Shown here piece after piece: positions 40,637-48,711 of a stretch of 64,000 nucleotides of DNA (its first letter is position 1; each line of letters begins with the position of its first letter). The notes under the pieces are model-generated. The model ran no database searches and had not been told where the DNA came from. It worked only from the letters and a program-made list of their open reading frames with translations. The position numbers were made by a program, and so were the translations under genes. Source of the stretch: JAFGNV01 sp964612485 (GTDB taxonomy: Bacteria; Chloroflexota; Anaerolineae; 4572-78; J111); contig CAZTFF010000028.1 of the NCBI GenBank assembly GCA_964612485.1, positions 3,370 through 67,369 on the forward strand, given 5' to 3'.

Positions 40637-43374
40637 TCACAGCGGATCTACCCACGCTGCGCTCCCTGACCGATGCTTTGGCCGAACAGGGGGAACAGCC
40701 CGCAATTTTGGCGCTTCACAAAGAAGGTCTTACCCGCTGGACTTTTGAGGAGTTAGCCGAGCGCATCCGGCAGTTGGCCGGCGGCTTGCTGGACGCCGGG
40801 CTGGAGCGGGGCGATAAAGTGGCGCTGCTGGCCGCCAACCGGCCCGAATGGATCGCGGCCTGCCTGGCCGCTATCCGAGCCGGCGCGGTGGCCGTGCCGG
40901 TGGATGTTCAGCTTGAAGCGCAAATTGTGGCCCACGTTTTGAACGACAGCGGGGCCAAGTTTGTCTTCACCATCGCCGACCAACTGGAGCGGCTGGAAAA
41001 ACTGACCCTGGAAAACAAACCCCGCCCGCTGCTGTTCGACGCGGCGGCGGACGACGCGCGCGGTTGGCAGCAGCTTCACCAATCCGGCAGCGGTAATTTG
41101 CCCGCCCTCGAGGCGGAGGATACCGCCACCCTTTTTTATACCTCCGGCACCACGGGCCGGCCCAAAGGCGTGCCGCTGTCTCACGCCAACCTGGTTTTTC
41201 AGCTCAAAACCGTGCTTGAGACCGGCATCATCACCGCGGCCGACCGCGCCCTGCTGCCGCTGCCGCTGCATCACGTCTATCCTTTTGTATTTGGCATGCT
41301 GACCCCGCTGGCTGCCGGCCTGCCGATCATTATGCCCCATTCGTTGACCGGCCCGCAGGTGATCCGCGCCATTAGAGAGGGAGAGGCAACGGTGGTGATC
41401 GGCGTGCCTCGGCTGTACCGCGCCCTCTTTGCCGGCATCCAGGGCGAAATTGCGTCTGCCGGTAAAATAGCCACGGCCTTGTTCAAGCTCTTTTTTGGCG
41501 CCAGCCGGCTGCTGCGCCGTTATTTGGGGCTGCGCTGGGGGCGCCGGCTGCTGGGGCCGGTTCATCAACAATTTGGGCCAACGTTACGCTTGCTGGCGTC
41601 CGGCGGCTCAAAATTAGAGGCCGATCTGGCCTGGACGTTAGAGAGCCTCGGCTGGCAGGTGGGCACCGGATACGGCCTGACGGAAACCGCGCCGCTGCTG
41701 ACCATCAATCTGCCCGAACAGGCCCGCTTTGGCAGCGCCGGGCGGCCCCTGGCGGGAGTGGAAATTCAAATTGATCCTTCCGCCCGCCCGGATCATGAAG
41801 AACAGGCCCCAACCGGCTCCTCCGACGAATCGGATGAACCGGGCGAGGTCTTGGCCAAAGGCCCCAATCTTTTTGCCGGATACCACAACCTGCCGGAACA
41901 AACGCAAGAGTCGTTCACCGAGGAGGGCTGGTTCCGCACCGGCGACCTGGGCTATTTTGACCGGGACGGCTATTTGCACATCACCGGGCGGATTTCTACC
42001 CTGATCGTCACCGAAAGCGGCGAGAATATCCAACCGGATGAGATCGAAGCGGTTTTCGAGCAGGAGGCCGTGATCCGGGAAGTGGGCGTTTTGCCGCAAG
42101 ACAATCAACTGGTGGCCGTGATCGTGCCGGAGCTGAACGAGATCGCTCAGTTAGAGGAGGATGAAATCGATACGGCCATCCGCCGGGCAGTCGAGCGCCG
42201 TTCGGAAAAGCTGGCCTCCTACCAACGCCTGGCCGATTACGCTCTCAGCCGCGAGGCGCTGCCCCGCACCCGGCTGGGAAAAATCCGCCGCCATCTTCTG
42301 CCCGACCGGTACGAGCAGGCCAAAAAAGAGCAGGGAAAAGAGGACGGCGCGGCTCCCGGCCCTATTTCGCTGAAAGAGATGTCGGGCCAGGATCAGGCCC
42401 TGCTAGAAGATTCCACGGCCCGGCAAGTATGGGAGTGGCTGGCCGAACGTTACCCCGACCGGCGTCTCAGCCCCGATACCAACCCTCAGCTGGACTTGGG
42501 CGTCGATTCCCTGGAATGGTTGAACATCACCCTGGAAATTCGGCAGCGGGTTGGGGTGGAACTGGATGAAACCGCCATCGAGCGGGTGAACACCGTCCGC
42601 GACCTGTTGAATGAGGTGGTCGATGCGGCCCGTTCCGGGGACGACGGCTCGGCCGGCCGCGCTCTGGAAGCGCCGGAGGAAATTCTCAGCGAACGGCAGC
42701 AGCGGTGGCTCCAACCGTATGGGCCGGTGAGATCGGTTGTGTCGCGGGGAATGTACGGCCTCAACCGGCTGCTGGTGCGCACCTTGTTCCGGTTCGAGAC
42801 GGAAGGGCTGGAAAATCTGGCGGATCTGGATCACTTTGTGCTGGCTCCCAATCACGTGAGTTATTTGGACCCGCCGGTTCTGGCGGCGGCGCTGGATCAT
42901 CGCTATTTGCGCCGCACTTACTGGGCCGGGGCCAGGAACGTGGTGTTTTACAACCCGCTGTTGCTGCTGGTCAGTCGGCTTTCGCGCACCGTGCCGGTGG
43001 AATCAGAAGGCGGGGCAGCCGCCAGTTTAGCATTTGGCGCAGCCGTATTGCGGCAAAAAAAGAATATGGTCTGGTTTCCTGAAGGCCGGCGCTCGATGAG
43101 CGGGGAATTGTTGCTGTTCCGGCCGGGCCTGGGCATCGTTTTGGATCATTTCCAAGCGCCGGTGGTGCCGGTTTATATTGACGGCACCTACCGGGCCATG
43201 CCGCCCGGCCAGGCGCTGCCCCGTTTTCTGAAACCGCTCAAAGTCAAGTTTGGCCGTCCCCAACATCCGGCCCGGCTCGATGAGGCGGGAGAAGGAGATC
43301 AACCTTACGAGCGAATTGTGCAAGCCCTGCACCGACGCGTTGCGGAACTGAGTGAGGAGTCGAGTGACGAGTAA
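40633..43374 (+). CDS. Acyl-AMP ligase - acyl carrier - 1-acylglycerol-phosphate acyltransferase fusion
   Basis: 913 residues with three domains. An AMP-binding ligase (about 1-560) has LFYTSGTTGRPKGV, GYGLTETAPLL and GDLGYFDRDGYLHITGR. An acyl carrier domain (about 590-670) has the phosphopantetheine Ser in LGVDSLEWLN. A PlsC-type acyltransferase (about 700-900) has NHVSYLDPP and FPEGRRS, the NHxxxxD and EGT-type motifs. The logical reaction is activation of a fatty acid, loading on the built-in carrier and transfer to lyso-phospholipid or glycerophosphate, as in Aas but with a covalent carrier. Coupled by ATGA to the propeller gene upstream. Confidence 0.88.
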   Translation: MITADLPTLRSLTDALAEQGEQPAILALHKEGLTRWTFEELAERIRQLAGGLLDAGLERGDKVALLAANRPEWIAACLAAIRAGAVAVPVDVQLEAQIVAHVLNDSGAKFVFTIADQLERLEKLTLENKPRPLLFDAAADDARGWQQLHQSGSGNLPALEAEDTATLFYTSGTTGRPKGVPLSHANLVFQLKTVLETGIITAADRALLPLPLHHVYPFVFGMLTPLAAGLPIIMPHSLTGPQVIRAIREGEATVVIGVPRLYRALFAGIQGEIASAGKIATALFKLFFGASRLLRRYLGLRWGRRLLGPVHQQFGPTLRLLASGGSKLEADLAWTLESLGWQVGTGYGLTETAPLLTINLPEQARFGSAGRPLAGVEIQIDPSARPDHEEQAPTGSSDESDEPGEVLAKGPNLFAGYHNLPEQTQESFTEEGWFRTGDLGYFDRDGYLHITGRISTLIVTESGENIQPDEIEAVFEQEAVIREVGVLPQDNQLVAVIVPELNEIAQLEEDEIDTAIRRAVERRSEKLASYQRLADYALSREALPRTRLGKIRRHLLPDRYEQAKKEQGKEDGAAPGPISLKEMSGQDQALLEDSTARQVWEWLAERYPDRRLSPDTNPQLDLGVDSLEWLNITLEIRQRVGVELDETAIERVNTVRDLLNEVVDAARSGDDGSAGRALEAPEEILSERQQRWLQPYGPVRSVVSRGMYGLNRLLVRTLFRFETEGLENLADLDHFVLAPNHVSYLDPPVLAAALDHRYLRRTYWAGARNVVFYNPLLLLVSRLSRTVPVESEGGAAASLAFGAAVLRQKKNMVWFPEGRRSMSGELLLFRPGLGIVLDHFQAPVVPVYIDGTYRAMPPGQALPRFLKPLKVKFGRPQHPARLDEAGEGDQPYERIVQALHRRVAELSEESSDE

Positions 43375-43387
43375 GAAGTGTAGAGTG

Positions 43388-43415
43388 ATGAATGAATGAA
43401 TGAATGAATGAATGA
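43388..43415. repeat. (ATGA)7 tetranucleotide repeat
   Basis: Seven perfect ATGA units in the 61-base spacer between two convergent genes. It touches no coding sequence or visible promoter, so phase variation is unlikely. Confidence 0.95.
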
Positions 43416-43435
43416 CCCGTCCTCACTCCTTCTTG

Positions 43436-44317
43436 TCACGGTGCTAAGGATTCGGCCCCGGCCACAATATCGAGTAATTCTTCCGTGATAGCTTGCTGCC
43501 GTTCCTGATGAAATTGAGCGGTAAGCTCATCTATTTTTTCCTCGATATTCTTTTCGGCAGCCTGCATCGAGGCCAGCCGGCTGGCATTTTCGCTGGCCAG
43601 CGATCCGGCCACGGCCCGGTACAAGCCCACAAAAAAGTACTGGCGGATCAAGGTCGAAAAGAGAGAGGCCCAATCCATGGTAAAGGTAGGCAGTACCCGG
43701 GTGGGCCACGGCTTTTTTTGTAACTGTTGCAGCCAGGCCAGATCCAGCGGCAGCAGGTGGACCATTTCGGATTGGTAGGCGGCCCCGGAGCGGGGGCTGT
43801 TGTAAAAGATCACAATTTGTTCCAGCCTTAAGTCAAATCGCCACCGGTCAATTTGCAACAGCAGGTCCTGCACCAGGGGAGTGATCCCGGCAATGTCGCT
43901 GGGCACCGAAAAACCTTCTTCAATTGTTTGCCCCGTTGCTTCCAGCCGGTGGGCAACCCGCATCCCCACCGCCAGAACAGAGCGGTTCCGGTGAGTAATT
44001 TGCCAGGCGTTCATCTTATCCAGGGCATAGGTGGCAATTTGTTCATTAAAGCGGCCCACCATCCCTTGATCAGAGCCAAGAATGATGGCCCCTAGCCGCT
44101 GCCCGGCCGTGGGTTGGGCAATGTCGATGGCCGCCGAACGATTGCTGAGGGCAATTTGTAACCCCAACTCAATGGTATACGTGTAATCGGCCAGCGCCTT
44201 AACGGCCTGCTCGTACTGCCAGATGTGAGCCGCGGCCAGCGCCTTCATGGTCTTGACCACCGATTGCAGATCTTCAGCGCTCTCAATTCTGCGCCGGATC
44301 GATTCAATTGTGGCCAT
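43436..44317 (-). CDS. atpG: N-ATPase (F-type) gamma subunit
   Basis: 293 residues with the gamma pattern: an N-terminal coiled helix (RRIESAEDLQSVVKTMKALA), GAIILGSDQGMVGRFNEQI in the Rossmann-like middle, and a C-terminal helix (ENASRLASMQAAEKNIEEKI). Gamma is the rotor shaft. It overlaps the atpA stop by 14 bases and is the last gene of the operon. Confidence 0.93.
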   Translation of the reverse strand: MATIESIRRRIESAEDLQSVVKTMKALAAAHIWQYEQAVKALADYTYTIELGLQIALSNRSAAIDIAQPTAGQRLGAIILGSDQGMVGRFNEQIATYALDKMNAWQITHRNRSVLAVGMRVAHRLEATGQTIEEGFSVPSDIAGITPLVQDLLLQIDRWRFDLRLEQIVIFYNSPRSGAAYQSEMVHLLPLDLAWLQQLQKKPWPTRVLPTFTMDWASLFSTLIRQYFFVGLYRAVAGSLASENASRLASMQAAEKNIEEKIDELTAQFHQERQQAITEELLDIVAGAESLAP

Positions 44318-45863
44318 GGCCCTCTCCTTCCTGCTTGTACATTGAGCCGATTTGCTGCCGGACCGTTTTTAACAGCCTTTCCCGGGCTTCGTCATCCAGG
44401 GTTTTGCCAGATTGAATTTGTTCGTACAGTTCGGGTAACTTCTCCGGCAGCACTTTCTGCACGCGCTGCTCAACTTTGTTAACCTGGTCCAGCGGCAATT
44501 TATCAAAAACCCCTTCAATAACGGCCAGCAGCACGGCAATTTGCTCGGCCACGGGCCGGGGATCGTATTGATCTTGTTTGAGTATTTCGCGGATGCGGTG
44601 GCCCCGCTCTAATGTGCGGCGAGTCTCGTCATCAAGCTGGGTGCCAAACCGGGCAAAGGACTCCAACTCCTCAAATTGGGAGTAGGTCAGGCGCAGGTCT
44701 CCGGCCACAGCCCGGTAAACGTTTAACTGGGCTTTACCGCCCACCCGCGAGACCGAACGCCCCACATCTACCGCCGGCAGCACGCCTTTTTGGAATAGGT
44801 TGGGCGAGAGGTAAAGCTGGCCGTCGGTAATGGAGATCAGGTTGGTGGGGATATAGGCCGAAATGTTCTGGGCCTCGGTTTCAATAATGGGCAGCGCCGT
44901 TAACGAGCCGCCGCCCAGGTCAGCGCGCAATTGGGTGGACCGCTCCAGCAGGCGGGAGTGAATGTAAAAGATGTCGCCGGGGAAAGCTTCCCGGCCCGGC
45001 GGGCGCCGCAAGAGCAGCGAAAGTTCCCGGTAAGCCCGGGCGTGGCGGGTCAGGTCGTCGTAGATAATGAGCGCATCCCGCCCCTGTTCCATAAAATATT
45101 CGGCCATAGAGGTGGCGGCGTAGGGAGCCACAAATTGCAGGCCGGCCGGATCGCTGCCGGTGGCTACCACCACAATAGAATATGCCAGGGCGTCGTGCCG
45201 GCGCAGATCGTCAATCAATTTTGCCACCGCTGCATCCCGCTGCCCCACGGCGCAGTAGACGCACACAACATCTTTATCCTTTTGGTTGATAATGGTGTCC
45301 AGCGCAATGGCGCTTTTCCCGGTCTGCCGGTCGCCCAAGATCAACTCCCGCTGGCCGCGGCCAATGGGGATCAGGGCATCGATCACCTTAAGGCCGGTTT
45401 GCAGCGGCCGGTTGACCGGCGCGCGGTCCATCACGGCCGGGGCATCCCGCTCGATGGGCCGCCGTTCCGGTGGTCGCAGGGGGCCTCGCTCATCAAGCGG
45501 GTGACCTACCGCATCAACAACCCGGCCCAGCAGGGCTTCGCCCACCGGCACATCCACAATCCGGCCGGTGCGGTGAACTTCCTGGCCGGCGTACAATGTT
45601 TCGTCTTGGCCCAGAAGGATCACGCCTACCTCGGCGGGATCAAGATTAAAGACCAGCCCCAGCAGGCTGCCGCCGTGAAAGCGGATCAGTTCATCCGCCT
45701 GCACGCCGGGTAAGCCGGTTACCCGGGCAATGCCCCGGCCCACGTAACTCAGCGTGCCAATTTCCCGGACCTCCAACTCGGCCCGGTGTTTTTCTAACAA
45801 TCGCTCAATTTGGGCAAAGGTATCTTCCAGCGCGGTTTTAAGCAGCGGCCTGTCATCCTTCAT
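44304..45863 (-). CDS. atpA: N-ATPase (F-type) alpha subunit
   Basis: 519 residues from the ATG at 45863, which overlaps the atpF end by 11 bases. The P-loop is GDRQTGKS; other family marks are GRVVDAVGHPLDERG, YCAVGQRDAAVAKL and the region GRSVSRVGGKAQ near the C-terminus. Longer frames to 45983 would read through atpF in another frame and are not credible. Non-catalytic nucleotide-binding subunit of F1. Confidence 0.95.
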   Translation of the reverse strand: MKDDRPLLKTALEDTFAQIERLLEKHRAELEVREIGTLSYVGRGIARVTGLPGVQADELIRFHGGSLLGLVFNLDPAEVGVILLGQDETLYAGQEVHRTGRIVDVPVGEALLGRVVDAVGHPLDERGPLRPPERRPIERDAPAVMDRAPVNRPLQTGLKVIDALIPIGRGQRELILGDRQTGKSAIALDTIINQKDKDVVCVYCAVGQRDAAVAKLIDDLRRHDALAYSIVVVATGSDPAGLQFVAPYAATSMAEYFMEQGRDALIIYDDLTRHARAYRELSLLLRRPPGREAFPGDIFYIHSRLLERSTQLRADLGGGSLTALPIIETEAQNISAYIPTNLISITDGQLYLSPNLFQKGVLPAVDVGRSVSRVGGKAQLNVYRAVAGDLRLTYSQFEELESFARFGTQLDDETRRTLERGHRIREILKQDQYDPRPVAEQIAVLLAVIEGVFDKLPLDQVNKVEQRVQKVLPEKLPELYEQIQSGKTLDDEARERLLKTVRQQIGSMYKQEGEGHGHN

Positions 45864-46659
45864 CGGTTTCGGTTTCCTCCTGAGTTTCATCCTGCCGGGG
45901 CAGTTCGTCTTGCAGCGCGCGGGCCAGATTCTCGGCCAGATTGTCCAGGTAACTTTCCAGACTCCAGGCGATTTTATGGCCATTGGCTTTTAGTTCGATG
46001 CCGCAGATCAGGTCGGGAGCGGTGTTGAACCGGCCCTCAAGATTATCCCCAAATTGCTCCCGCAGGGCCGTGGCTAAATGCTCACGATTTTGTGGTGACA
46101 GGTCAAAGGCGGTGGTGATGACCGGCTTGTGGCCCGAATCCCGGAGCGAATCTCCCATTTTTGCCTGTTCCTCTTCAGGCATGTCTTTAAGCCTTTCCAG
46201 GAAACGCTTGATCATCTGGGCCTCCAGGCCGGCATTGGCCAGGTCGGCCAGGGCGCGCCGGGCCAGGGCAATGGCCTGCTGGCCGGCTTTCCGGCGCAGC
46301 TCCTGCAAAAAGGAATCCTGTTCCCGTTGAATGGTTTGCTGCCACTGCTGTTTTTGCGCTTCAACTTCCTGTCTGGCCCGCTTCAGTAATTCCCGGCGCC
46401 GGTTTTCGGCCTCTTCTTTGGCCCCGGCAATTAACTGCTCTCGCTGTTCGTCCAACTTTTGCTGTTTGGTGTGGAACGCTTCAGCCTTTTCCTCGGCCTC
46501 TGCACGCTTCTGTTCAGCCTCGGCAAAACGGGCTGCAATTTTGGCCTCGCGTTTGTCGGCAATGCCAATGATGCGGTCATACAGAAAATATTTAAGAAGG
46601 GCTACCAGGATCAGAAAATTAATGATCTCGGCAACAATTGTAAACCAATCAAGCTGCAC
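45853..46659 (-). CDS. atpF: N-ATPase b subunit with delta-like C-terminal domain
   Basis: 268 residues, much longer than an ordinary b subunit (about 160). A single N-terminal membrane helix is followed by the long charged helix (AEAEQKRAEAEEKAEAFH...), as in b. The last 90 residues (ITTAFDLSPQNREHLATALR, then APDLICGIELKANGHKIAWS) resemble the C-terminal part of the delta/OSCP subunit. No separate delta gene is present, so this domain probably provides the stator contact with F1. Confidence 0.88.
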   Translation of the reverse strand: MQLDWFTIVAEIINFLILVALLKYFLYDRIIGIADKREAKIAARFAEAEQKRAEAEEKAEAFHTKQQKLDEQREQLIAGAKEEAENRRRELLKRARQEVEAQKQQWQQTIQREQDSFLQELRRKAGQQAIALARRALADLANAGLEAQMIKRFLERLKDMPEEEQAKMGDSLRDSGHKPVITTAFDLSPQNREHLATALREQFGDNLEGRFNTAPDLICGIELKANGHKIAWSLESYLDNLAENLARALQDELPRQDETQEETETDEG

Positions 46660-46662
46660 CGG

Positions 46663-46941
46663 TTAACCTCCTCCGCCCGACAAAACCTGCTCCCAGAACG
46701 GGTTGAAAAAGAGCAGGATCATGGAGACCAAAAAACAGTAAATGGCCGTGGACTCAATGAGGGCCATAGCCACAAACAGGGTCCGGGTAATGGTGTTTGA
46801 TTCATCCGGCTGTTGAGCGATGGCCCGCATCGCCTCGGCGGCTGCCCGTCCCTCGGCCAGGGCCGGGCCAACAGAACCCAGAGCAATGGTCAGGCCGGCT
46901 ACGGCCATTGATACGATGGCTATCCATCCTGTGTTATCCAT
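46663..46941 (-). CDS. atpE: N-ATPase c subunit with Na+-binding signature
   Basis: 92 residues, two membrane helices. The first has GPALAEG with Glu30 where Na+-type c rings have Gln or Glu; the second has LIESTAIY with Glu63, Ser64, Thr65 and Tyr68. The ESTxxY pattern is the Na+ ligand set known from Ilyobacter, and two carboxylates per hairpin is typical of N-ATPases. Na+ coupling is therefore likely, but not shown. Confidence 0.93.
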   Translation of the reverse strand: MDNTGWIAIVSMAVAGLTIALGSVGPALAEGRAAAEAMRAIAQQPDESNTITRTLFVAMALIESTAIYCFLVSMILLFFNPFWEQVLSGGGG

Positions 46942-46973
46942 TAAATTACCTCCATATTCAAAATTTATTTGTT

Positions 46974-47687
46974 TTATTGATTATCATTTTCTTCCGCTTC
47001 ATTTTGCTCTTCTTCCTGACGCGTTCGCGCGGCGGAGGCGATGAAGACCATCGCTAAAATGGCGAAAATATAAGCCTGAATCTGGCCGATCAACAGTTCA
47101 AACGCCTCCAGCGCCACCGGCAGAAAAAGAGGCACAATGGAGATCAGCAGCCCAACAAGCAGGGTGCCGCTCATCACGTTACCAAACAGCCGAATGGACA
47201 GGGCCAGGGTGCGGGATAATTCACTGATCAGGTGAAAGGGCAACAAAATGGGTGAGGGCTGGACGTAATGTTTGAAATAATCGATCACGCCCCGCTGTAT
47301 TATGCCATAAACAGGCACGGCAAAAAAAACGCAGATTGCCAACGCCGAGGTGGCCGATAGGGAGCCGGTTGGCGCTTGAAAGCCGGGCACAATGCTCAAA
47401 AAGTTAGAGATTGAAATAAATAGAAAGAGGGTGCCGATAAACGGCAGGTAACGGCCGGCCTCTTGATTGGAAACTTCGCTGATTTGATCTTTGATGGTCA
47501 ATACCACCATCTCCAGCAAACTCTGCCAGCGCGATATTTTCAGTTCAGCCGACAGGTTGCGCGTGATCAGCCAGGAACCGACCACTAAAATAGCCATTAC
47601 CCCCCAGGTAAAAACAATGGTGGCGTTCAGAATAATTGGCCCCCGCTGCCAATAAACAATATTGTCCGGCGTGATGGTTAAATCCAT
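46974..47687 (-). CDS. atpB: N-ATPase a subunit
   Basis: 237 residues with five or six membrane helices. ISELSRTLALSIRLFGNVMSG contains the essential Arg of the ion path, and a later GQIQAYIFAILAMVFI helix completes the channel region. It forms the half-channels next to the c ring. Confidence 0.93.
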   Translation of the reverse strand: MDLTITPDNIVYWQRGPIILNATIVFTWGVMAILVVGSWLITRNLSAELKISRWQSLLEMVVLTIKDQISEVSNQEAGRYLPFIGTLFLFISISNFLSIVPGFQAPTGSLSATSALAICVFFAVPVYGIIQRGVIDYFKHYVQPSPILLPFHLISELSRTLALSIRLFGNVMSGTLLVGLLISIVPLFLPVALEAFELLIGQIQAYIFAILAMVFIASAARTRQEEEQNEAEENDNQ

Positions 47688-47691
47688 TGGT

Positions 47692-47979
47692 TCAAGCCCT
47701 CTGTTGTTTTATATTACCTAACCGTTTGACCAGGAGCAGCCGGGCCAGGAAAAAGCCCCCAATGGCGATCAATAACCGCTCCCAATGACCGCCGGCAACC
47801 AGATAAAAGCCCAACAGGGTGAGGGCCAATCGCCCTATAAAACTGATAGCCATTAACAGCAGGGGCTGATCTCTTTTAGCCAATTGGCGAACGGTTAGCC
47901 ACAGGCCGCCAAAATAAAAGAAGCCAAGGGCCGCCCCCGCGACAAAATTTAAGAGATACACATAAAACTCATTCATCAT
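47692..47979 (-). CDS. atpR: N-ATPase small membrane protein AtpR
   Basis: 95 residues with three hydrophobic helices, found only in N-ATPase operons at this position. The start is taken at the ATG ATG pair (47979/47976), which overlaps the end of atpQ by 11 bases. A role in ring assembly or c-subunit handling is proposed for the family. Confidence 0.78.
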   Translation of the reverse strand: MMNEFYVYLLNFVAGAALGFFYFGGLWLTVRQLAKRDQPLLLMAISFIGRLALTLLGFYLVAGGHWERLLIAIGGFFLARLLLVKRLGNIKQQRA

Positions 47980-48319
47980 CCAGTTCCTGTTCCTCTTCCG
48001 GGTACTCCGGCTCACTTTTTTTTATTTTTTCCATCTCCTGCGAAACCCACTGCCACGCGCCCAGGCAGCCGATGATCAGGCCGGTGACCAAGAGGGTTAA
48101 AGTCCAGGAGAAAGGGCCGGGCCAGTTGGCATCGAGCCAGACGCCCAGTAACGCTCCCAATAACGTGGGGATAGCCACCGACCAGCCCACCACACCCATA
48201 ACGCCCAGGCTGGTCCACAGGCTGCGCTCTCGCTGCCGTCTGGCTCGTTCTTTGCGCCGGGCTTTTTTATCAACTTCCCGGTAAAAATCCCGGCGCGGCT
48301 TTTCCTCGTGCCGGCTCAT
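47969..48319 (-). CDS. atpQ: N-ATPase AtpQ (AtpI-like) membrane protein
   Basis: 116 residues: a very basic N-terminus, two membrane helices (SLGVMGVVGWSVAIPTLLGALLG-like, then FSWTLTLLVTGLIIG) and an acidic tail. This is the AtpI/AtpQ type. It overlaps atpC by four bases (ATGA). AtpI-like proteins help build the c ring. Confidence 0.8.
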   Translation of the reverse strand: MSRHEEKPRRDFYREVDKKARRKERARRQRERSLWTSLGVMGVVGWSVAIPTLLGALLGVWLDANWPGPFSWTLTLLVTGLIIGCLGAWQWVSQEMEKIKKSEPEYPEEEQELDDE

Positions 48320-48711
48320 CCCAACCGCCCTTCGTCAATATTCATAAAGTATTGGACAAAATTGGCTTCAAGGCGGGCCAGAGCTGTTCGCGCCTTCTTT
48401 TCATGCTCATCCAACTCCTCAAACTGCTCGCGCACCATTTGTTTCAACTCGGCCAGATCGGCACTTTGCGCGGCGTTACCGGTGGAGACATAAACATCCG
48501 GGCCACACTTCACCAGGATTCCTTGATCAACCGCCAAAAACTGTTGCTGCCCCGGCTCCGCTTCAAAAGCGAGAATGCCGGGCACCAACGCGGCCACAAA
48601 GTCGATGTGGCGCGGGAGTAATGTAAAAGAGCCGTTTTCGGCCTCGGCGGTGACCTTGATTACGGTTTCGTCAACCAGCAGTTCGGTGGGGAGCAAGACT
48701 TTAAGTTTCAT
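48316..48711 (-). CDS. atpC: N-ATPase epsilon subunit
   Basis: 131 residues. The N-terminal beta-sandwich is recognisable (MKLKVLLPTELLVDETVIKV, GSFTLLPRHIDFVAAL), and a C-terminal helical part follows (ELKQMVREQFEELDEHEKKA). It overlaps the atpD end by 11 bases. Confidence 0.9.
   Translation of the reverse strand: MKLKVLLPTELLVDETVIKVTAEAENGSFTLLPRHIDFVAALVPGILAFEAEPGQQQFLAVDQGILVKCGPDVYVSTGNAAQSADLAELKQMVREQFEELDEHEKKARTALARLEANFVQYFMNIDEGRLG

Noticed and set aside
43388..43415. (ATGA)7 as a phase-variation switch
   Set aside because: It lies between the 3' ends of two convergent genes, outside any coding region or promoter.
45864..45983. N-terminal extension of AtpA by 40 residues
   Set aside because: It overlaps atpF in another frame and has no resemblance to alpha subunits; the ATG at 45863 gives a normal start.
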